Shown here: one piece after another, positions 59,710 to 64,000 of the stretch
How the letters are laid out: each line of letters opens with the position of its first letter
How positions within the stretch are numbered: the stretch's first letter is position 1
NCBI GenBank assembly: GCA_000761475.1
Contig: JQNW01000002.1
Coordinates: forward strand, 124,001 to 188,000
Direction of reading: 5' to 3'
From: Chromohalobacter israelensis
GTDB lineage: Bacteria; Pseudomonadota; Gammaproteobacteria; Pseudomonadales; Halomonadaceae
DNA: 64,000 nt
Translations under genes and position numbers: made by a program
Notes under the pieces: generated by a model
Database searches by the model: none
What the model saw: only the letters and a program-made list of their open reading frames with translations
Told to the model about the DNA's origin: nothing

Positions 59710-60918
59710 ATGGCGGTGGGGGAAGCGAGTTTTCCGGCCATGCCGGTCATCGAGGGCATTCGGCTGGGAACGGCGATGGCCGGGTTCAAGACGCCTGGGC
59801 GTCGTGACCTGGTCGTGGTCGAGCTGCCCGAGACGACGACGCTGGCGGCCACGTTCACGCGCAATGCGTTCTGCGCGGCGCCCGTGCATGTGGCGCGGCG
59901 CCATCTGGAAGCGCAGGCACCGCGCTATCTGCTGGTCAATACCGGCAATGCCAACGCGGGAACGGGGGAGCAGGGAATGCGCGATGCCGAGGCCAGCTGC
60001 GAGGCGCTGGCCTCGCTGGCGGGCGTCTCGGCTCAGTCGGTGCTGCCGTTTTCCACCGGTGTCATCGGTGAACCGCTTCCGGTGACGCGGCTGTGCGATG
60101 CCTTGCCGGATGCCTTGTCGGCGTTGAACGCCGATGGCTGGCACGCTGCCGCCGAGGGCATTCTGACCACCGATACCCGGCCCAAGGGGGCGACGCGTCA
60201 GATCGATATCGACGGTCATGTGGTCACCATCAATGGCATCGCCAAGGGCTCGGGCATGATCCAGCCCAACATGGCCACCATGCTGGGGTTCGTCTTCACC
60301 GATGCCGCCATTGACGAAGCGCGACTGCAGCCGCTGCTGCGGGCGGCCGTGGATGCCTCTTTCAATTGCATCACCGTCGACTCTGATACCTCGACCAACG
60401 ACGCCTGCACGCTGGCGGCCACCGGCCGCGGCGCAAGCATCGACAGTGACGCGCGCGAGGCGCGTTTTGCTGCGGCGTTGACCGAGGTACTGGTAGAATT
60501 GGCGCAGGCCATCATCCGCGACGCCGAGGGCGCGACCAAGTTCGTCACCCTCGAGGTCGAGGGCGCGTCGTCGCGTCGGGAAGCGCTGGATGTGGCGTTC
60601 ACGGTGGCGCATTCGCCGCTGGTGAAGACGGCACTGTATGCCAGTGACGCCAACTGGGGGCGTATCCTGGCGGCGGTCGGACGTGCGCCGGTGGAAGCGC
60701 TGGACGTGTCGCGTATCGTCATCGATCTCGGCGACGTTCGCCTGGTCGAGAATGGCGGGCGCGCCGCGTCGTACACCGAGGAGGCAGGCAGTGCCGTCAT
60801 GGCCGAGGCCGAGATCGCCATTCGCATCCATCTGGGGCGCGGCGATGCCAGTGCCACGGTCTGGACCTCGGACCTGTCACACGATTACGTCTCCATCAAT
60901 GCCGATTACCGTAGCTGA
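59710..60918 (+). CDS. argJ: Bifunctional ornithine acetyltransferase / N-acetylglutamate synthase ArgJ
   Basis: Recycles the acetyl group in arginine synthesis and can also make N-acetylglutamate. The 402-residue precursor self-cleaves before Thr190 in KGSGMIQPNMATMLGF to give alpha and beta chains. Other motifs are PKGATRQIDIDG, FNCITVDSDTSTNDACTL and ALYASDANWGRILAAVG. The gene lies 36 bp after secA, so it may be read from the secA transcript. Confidence 0.97.
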   Translation: MAVGEASFPAMPVIEGIRLGTAMAGFKTPGRRDLVVVELPETTTLAATFTRNAFCAAPVHVARRHLEAQAPRYLLVNTGNANAGTGEQGMRDAEASCEALASLAGVSAQSVLPFSTGVIGEPLPVTRLCDALPDALSALNADGWHAAAEGILTTDTRPKGATRQIDIDGHVVTINGIAKGSGMIQPNMATMLGFVFTDAAIDEARLQPLLRAAVDASFNCITVDSDTSTNDACTLAATGRGASIDSDAREARFAAALTEVLVELAQAIIRDAEGATKFVTLEVEGASSRREALDVAFTVAHSPLVKTALYASDANWGRILAAVGRAPVEALDVSRIVIDLGDVRLVENGGRAASYTEEAGSAVMAEAEIAIRIHLGRGDASATVWTSDLSHDYVSINADYRS

Positions 60919-60983
60919 GTGCGGATCGCAGCAGCGATCAGGGGCGCGCGGGCCACTGATCATGAACAGTCAGTCAAGGTGAA

Positions 60984-61937
60984 ATGACCAACATGGTGAA
61001 GAGAAGGGTACACGTCGCGGCGGCTGCCATCATTCGTGAGGATGGGCATGTGCTGCTCGCACGCCGCCCCTCGATCGTCGATCAGGGTGGCTTGTGGGAA
61101 TTTCCCGGTGGCAAGCTGGCGCCCTATGAAACCGGCTTCGAAGCGCTTCGGCGGGAATTGCGCGAAGAGCTCGGTATCGAGATACAGCGGGCCCAGCCGC
61201 TCATTCGCGTCCACCATGAATACGAAGACAAGCGTATCCTGCTCGATGTCTGGCAGGTTCATGCCTTCGAGGGCGAGCCCTTCGGCCGCGAAGGCCAGGC
61301 GGTGCGCTGGGTGCCCCAGGAAGAGTTGAACAATTACCCCTTCCCGGAGGCGAACCATGCGATCCTGCGCGCGGTGTGCCTGCCCCACGATTACCTGATC
61401 AGTGACGAGGAAGACGACGATGCGGTCTTCCTCGGCAAGCTCGAGCGGGCTCTCCGCGACGATGGGGTCCGCCTGGTGCAGCTGCGGGCCAAGTCGCTGG
61501 ATGAAGATGCCTACCTGAAGCGTGCCGAGCAGGCGCTGGCCCTCTGTCGTCGCTACCAGGCGCGCTTGATTCTCAACGGTGATCCCGCGCTGCTCGAGCA
61601 TGTCGATGCCGATGGCGTTCACCTGCCCAGCCGCACCTTGATGGCGCTCGAGCATCGCCCCATCGCGACCGACAAGTGGTTGGCCGCCTCGACCCACGAT
61701 CCCGAGCAGCTCGCCCAGGCCGCGGCGATAGGCTGTGATTTCGTGACCTTCTCGCCATTGCGGATCACGCCGAGCCATCCCGATGCCGCGCCCGTGGGCT
61801 GGCACGATTTCCAGCAACTGGTCGAGACGGCCGCCATGCCGGTCTTCGCGCTGGGGGGCGTGACGCGTGGTGATATCGATCAGGCACGCGCGGTGGGCGC
61901 GCAGGGGATCGCCTCGATCCGCGATCTCTGGAAATGA
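60984..61937 (+). CDS. Nudix hydrolase (MutT-like) fused to a ThiE-like domain
   Basis: A 317-residue two-domain protein. Residues ~5-130 form a MutT-type Nudix domain with a complete Nudix box (Gly43 to Ile65, including REL-REEL-G), consistent with 8-oxo-dGTP clean-up. Residues ~150-317 resemble thiamine-phosphate synthase (VRLVQLRAKSLDEDAYLKRAEQAL, AAIGCDFVTFSPL, PVFALGGVTRGDIDQARAVGAQGIASI). The ThiE half has lost typical catalytic strings: LILNGDPALLE stands where ThiE has VND, and GVHLPSRTLM where it has GVHLGQ-D. This fusion beside argJ is known in Pseudomonas, where the first half is named MutT. Confidence 0.93.
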   Translation: MTNMVKRRVHVAAAAIIREDGHVLLARRPSIVDQGGLWEFPGGKLAPYETGFEALRRELREELGIEIQRAQPLIRVHHEYEDKRILLDVWQVHAFEGEPFGREGQAVRWVPQEELNNYPFPEANHAILRAVCLPHDYLISDEEDDDAVFLGKLERALRDDGVRLVQLRAKSLDEDAYLKRAEQALALCRRYQARLILNGDPALLEHVDADGVHLPSRTLMALEHRPIATDKWLAASTHDPEQLAQAAAIGCDFVTFSPLRITPSHPDAAPVGWHDFQQLVETAAMPVFALGGVTRGDIDQARAVGAQGIASIRDLWK

Positions 61938-61973
61938 GGCGTTGACGCCTGCCTGACGCACCTTCCCATCGAC

Positions 61974-62000
61974 AAACGGCCCGCTGCATGCGGGCCGTTT
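61974..62000. terminator. Terminator between the Nudix/ThiE gene and yacG
   Basis: AAACGGCCCGC and GCGGGCCGTTT form a perfect 11-bp stem with a 5-nt loop between two convergent genes. The terminal A/T bases let it act in both directions. Confidence 0.8.
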
Positions 62001-62052
62001 GCATTGGCGGTCAAGCAAGGGCGGTCAAGAATCCCCGGCCACGATCCGGCGC

Positions 62053-62283
62053 TCATGACGACTCGCCGCGCTCCAGGCCATCGATCAGGCGATCGAGATC
62101 GGCCTCGTCCATGGCGGGCTCGCCCGCGATGCGATGAGACTCATCGGCCCAGGCGCCGAGATCGAGCAGGCGGCAACGCTTCGAGCAGAAGGGCCGATAG
62201 GGGTTGTCGGTCGTCCAAGCGACCTTGGTACGGCACTGTGGGCAGGCGACCTCGAGGGGGCGGTCTTGCGGTGTATCCGTCAT
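62053..62283 (-). CDS. yacG: DNA gyrase inhibitor YacG
   Basis: A 76-residue zinc protein that binds GyrB and inhibits gyrase in E. coli. The zinc ligands are clear in CPQCRTKVAWTTDNPYRPFCSKRC (Cys-x2-Cys, Cys-x3-Cys), followed by LLDLGAWADESHRIAGE. I start at ATG 62281-62283 (MTDTPQDRP). It is 1 bp after coaE and last in pilC-pilD-coaE-yacG. Confidence 0.95.
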   Translation of the reverse strand: MTDTPQDRPLEVACPQCRTKVAWTTDNPYRPFCSKRCRLLDLGAWADESHRIAGEPAMDEADLDRLIDGLERGESS

Positions 62284-62284
62284 G

Positions 62285-62923
62285 CTAGGGCGAATCCTCC
62301 TGGTCCGGGGCATCCAAAGGTTGCCGGTAACGGGCATCGAGCCGGGCGACCTGCGCCTTGAGCGATGCCAGGTCACCATCATTTTCGATCACGTCGTCGG
62401 CCCGTGCCAATCGCGCCTGGCGTGGCATCTGGGCGGCGAGGATAGCATGCGCCTGCGATTCGCTCACGGTGTCCCGGGCTCGCACGCGCGCGACCTGCAC
62501 CTTTTCCGGCACATCGATGACCAGGCAGCGGTCGACCAGCGAGGCCTGGTCCGTCTCGAACAGCAACGGCGACACCAGCAGGCCGTAGGGGGCATCGCCG
62601 TGGCGGATCGTGTCGAGCGTGTCGCATAGCCGTTGGCGAATGCGCGGGTGGGTGACGCTTTCCAGCCAGCGTCGCTCCTCATCATCGGCGAAGACGATGT
62701 CACGCAGGACGCGGCGCTGCAAGTGGCCCCGGTCATCGACAAGCGAGGGGCCGTAGCGCGCGACGATCTCCGCGAGCGCCGGCTCGCCGGGGGCGACGAC
62801 ATCGCGGGCGACGTGATCCGCGTCGACCCAGGGAATGCCGTGTTCGGCGAACATGGCGGCGACGGTGGACTTGCCCGAGGCGATGCCACCGGTCACCCCG
62901 ATGATGCGTACGGGTGTGGTCAT
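62285..62923 (-). CDS. coaE: Dephospho-CoA kinase CoaE
   Basis: Final step of coenzyme A synthesis, phosphorylating the 3'-hydroxyl of dephospho-CoA. A 212-residue P-loop kinase with Walker A GVTGGIASGKSTVA at residues ~9-22, then WVDADHVARDVVAPGEPAL and ESVTHPRIRQRL. The C-terminus is charged, as usual. It lies 10 bp after pilD. Confidence 0.97.
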   Translation of the reverse strand: MTTPVRIIGVTGGIASGKSTVAAMFAEHGIPWVDADHVARDVVAPGEPALAEIVARYGPSLVDDRGHLQRRVLRDIVFADDEERRWLESVTHPRIRQRLCDTLDTIRHGDAPYGLLVSPLLFETDQASLVDRCLVIDVPEKVQVARVRARDTVSESQAHAILAAQMPRQARLARADDVIENDGDLASLKAQVARLDARYRQPLDAPDQEDSP

Positions 62924-62933
62924 GTCGAGTGCC

Positions 62934-63776
62934 TCATAGACCGGTCAAGGCGCGCAGCGGTGCGCCGAAGAGGACCGCCACCCAGCCGGCGAGGGCGAGG
63001 AAGGGGCCGAAGGGCAGCGGCATGCCGCGTAGCCGGGGGTGCGTGAGTTGCAATAGCCCGCCGATGACGGCTCCCAGGCCAGCGGAAAGGATCAGCAGAA
63101 TCGGCAGCATCGTCCAGCCGAACCAGGCCCCCAGCGCCGCCAGCAGCTTGAAGTCGCCGTACCCCATGCCCTCCTTGCCGGTGATCCACTTGAAGAGCCA
63201 GTAGAACCCCCAGAGCAGCAGATAGCCGGCGAGCGCGCCGATGACGGCGTTGCCCAGCCAATAGGGCTGAAAGACGAGCTGGTAGATAAGCCCCGCCCAG
63301 AGCAGGGGGAGCGTGATGATATCGGGCAGCAGCTGCGTGCGCAGGTCGATGACGGCGACCACCAGCAGCGTCAGGCACAGCCCGCCCCAGGCGAGGGCGG
63401 ACCAGGTCGCGCCATGCACCATCACCACGCTGAACAGCAACAGCCCAGCGGCCAGCTCGACCAGAGGATATTGTGCGCTGATCCGCCCCTGGCAATGCGC
63501 ACAGCGACCGCGTCGCTTGAGCCAGCCGATCAGGGGCAGGTTGTCGTGCCAGGCGATCGGCGCTCGGCAACGCGGACATTGCGAGCGTGGCGTGCACAGG
63601 TTGTAGGCCGGCACGTCCTCCGTCTCGAGGGCCAGCGATTCGCGCGCCTCCTGACGCCATTGCTGCATCAGCATGACCGGCAGGCGCACGATGACGACAT
63701 TGAGAAAGCTGCCCAGCAGCGTACCCACGACGAAAGCCATCACGGCCAGCCAGGGCAGAGGGATATCGGCCAACAA
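62934..63776 (-). CDS. pilD: Prepilin peptidase / N-methyltransferase PilD
   Basis: Cleaves and N-methylates type IV prepilins and type II pseudopilins. A 280-residue inner-membrane enzyme with about eight helices. The N-terminal zinc-type motif reads CPRCRAPIAWHDNLPLIGW...CAHC. Catalytic aspartates lie in VAVIDLRTQLLPDIITLPLLW and in GKEGMGYGDFKLLAALGAWFG (the GxGD motif). The start is TTG 63774-63776, chosen because AGGAG lies 7 nt upstream. It follows pilC. Confidence 0.96.
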   Translation of the reverse strand: MLADIPLPWLAVMAFVVGTLLGSFLNVVIVRLPVMLMQQWRQEARESLALETEDVPAYNLCTPRSQCPRCRAPIAWHDNLPLIGWLKRRGRCAHCQGRISAQYPLVELAAGLLLFSVVMVHGATWSALAWGGLCLTLLVVAVIDLRTQLLPDIITLPLLWAGLIYQLVFQPYWLGNAVIGALAGYLLLWGFYWLFKWITGKEGMGYGDFKLLAALGAWFGWTMLPILLILSAGLGAVIGGLLQLTHPRLRGMPLPFGPFLALAGWVAVLFGAPLRALTGL

Positions 63777-63886
63777 CTTGCAACTCCTACGCTATGTCTG
63801 AAAATGTCTGCCTCCGGGATGGACAGGCAGAAGTGGTCGCGAACGGGCCGGCGCCGGCGCGGGCGAGCGCGACGCGTGCGGCCGGC

Positions 63887-64000
63887 TCAAATGGCCGAGC
63901 CCATTTCGAAAATCGGCAGATACATCGAGACGACGAGGCCGCCGACCAGTACGCCCAGCACCACGATGATGAAGGGTTCGAGCAGCGATGTCAGCGCGTC
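63887..64000 (-). CDS. pilC: Type IV pilus inner-membrane protein PilC, C-terminal end (partial)
   Basis: Only the last 37 residues lie in the window, reading LTSLLEPFIIVVLGVLVGG, LVVSMYLPIFEMGSAI and stop at 63887-63889. This matches the last membrane helix of PilC, the platform protein of the type IV pilus. The adjacent pilD supports a pilBCD operon running leftwards from beyond the window. The 110-bp gap to pilD holds only GC-rich sequence and the pilD ribosome site. Confidence 0.92.
   Translation of the reverse strand, partial: DALTSLLEPFIIVVLGVLVGGLVVSMYLPIFEMGSAI

Overview
The window is a 64 kb stretch of ordinary chromosome from a GC-rich gammaproteobacterium. Gene order and protein sequences look most like the Halomonadaceae (Halomonas or Chromohalobacter type). 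This is an inference from synteny and protein style, because no rRNA lies in the window. Blocks shared with Escherichia coli and Pseudomonas are nearly intact: mreBCD-maf-rng-yhdP-tldD, rpoN-hpf-ptsN-rapZ-npr, lpt-kds, mlaFEDCB, rplM-rpsI-sspAB, rsmI-lpoA-yraN-diaA-dolP, the dcw cluster, secA, and pilD-coaE-yacG. I see no tRNA, rRNA, prophage, insertion sequence or CRISPR array.

Layout. 1-9454: the end of mreB, then mreC, mreD, maf, rng, yhdP and tldD, serving cell shape, RNase G, envelope lipid transport and a TldD/E protease half. 9473-14884: darP, pmbA, then the minus-strand genes mgtE, npr, rapZ, ptsN and hpf (nitrogen PTS). 15021-19993: rpoN, lptB, lptA, lptC, kdsC and kdsD (sigma-54, LPS export, Kdo synthesis). 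20138-23258: mlaFEDCB, which keeps outer-membrane lipid asymmetry. 23408-26986: ibaG, murA, hisG, hisD. 27100-31095: degS-like protease, a NIF3-family protein, zapG, zapE. 31261-33482: rplM, rpsI, sspA, sspB. 33513-36844: dolP, diaA, yraN, lpoA on the minus strand. 36986-38270: rsmI and the RNase P RNA gene rnpB. 38366-54843: the dcw cluster from rsmH to ftsZ, mostly overlapping genes that make peptidoglycan precursors and the divisome. 54960-59673: lpxC, dciA (minus), a small ORF placed like secM, then secA. 59710-64000: argJ, a Nudix/ThiE-like fusion, and minus-strand yacG, coaE, pilD and the tail of pilC.

The dominant theme is envelope biogenesis: lipid II synthesis and polymerisation, LPS (lpxC, kds, lpt), phospholipid traffic (mla, yhdP), lipoprotein LpoA, and elongation and division machinery.

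The most interesting observations are these. (1) A 123-codon ORF lies directly upstream of secA. It has an N-terminal hydrophobic segment and an Arg-Gly-Pro-Pro motif near its C-terminus. The RNA encoding that motif is complementary to the secA ribosome-binding site. This is a candidate SecM-like arrest-peptide switch unrelated in sequence to E. coli SecM. (2) mreC appears to start at an ATC codon with a near-ideal Shine-Dalgarno. (3) A perfect 11-1-11 palindrome precedes ibaG-murA. (4) mraZ is absent from the head of the dcw cluster, and petABC is absent between rpsI and sspA.
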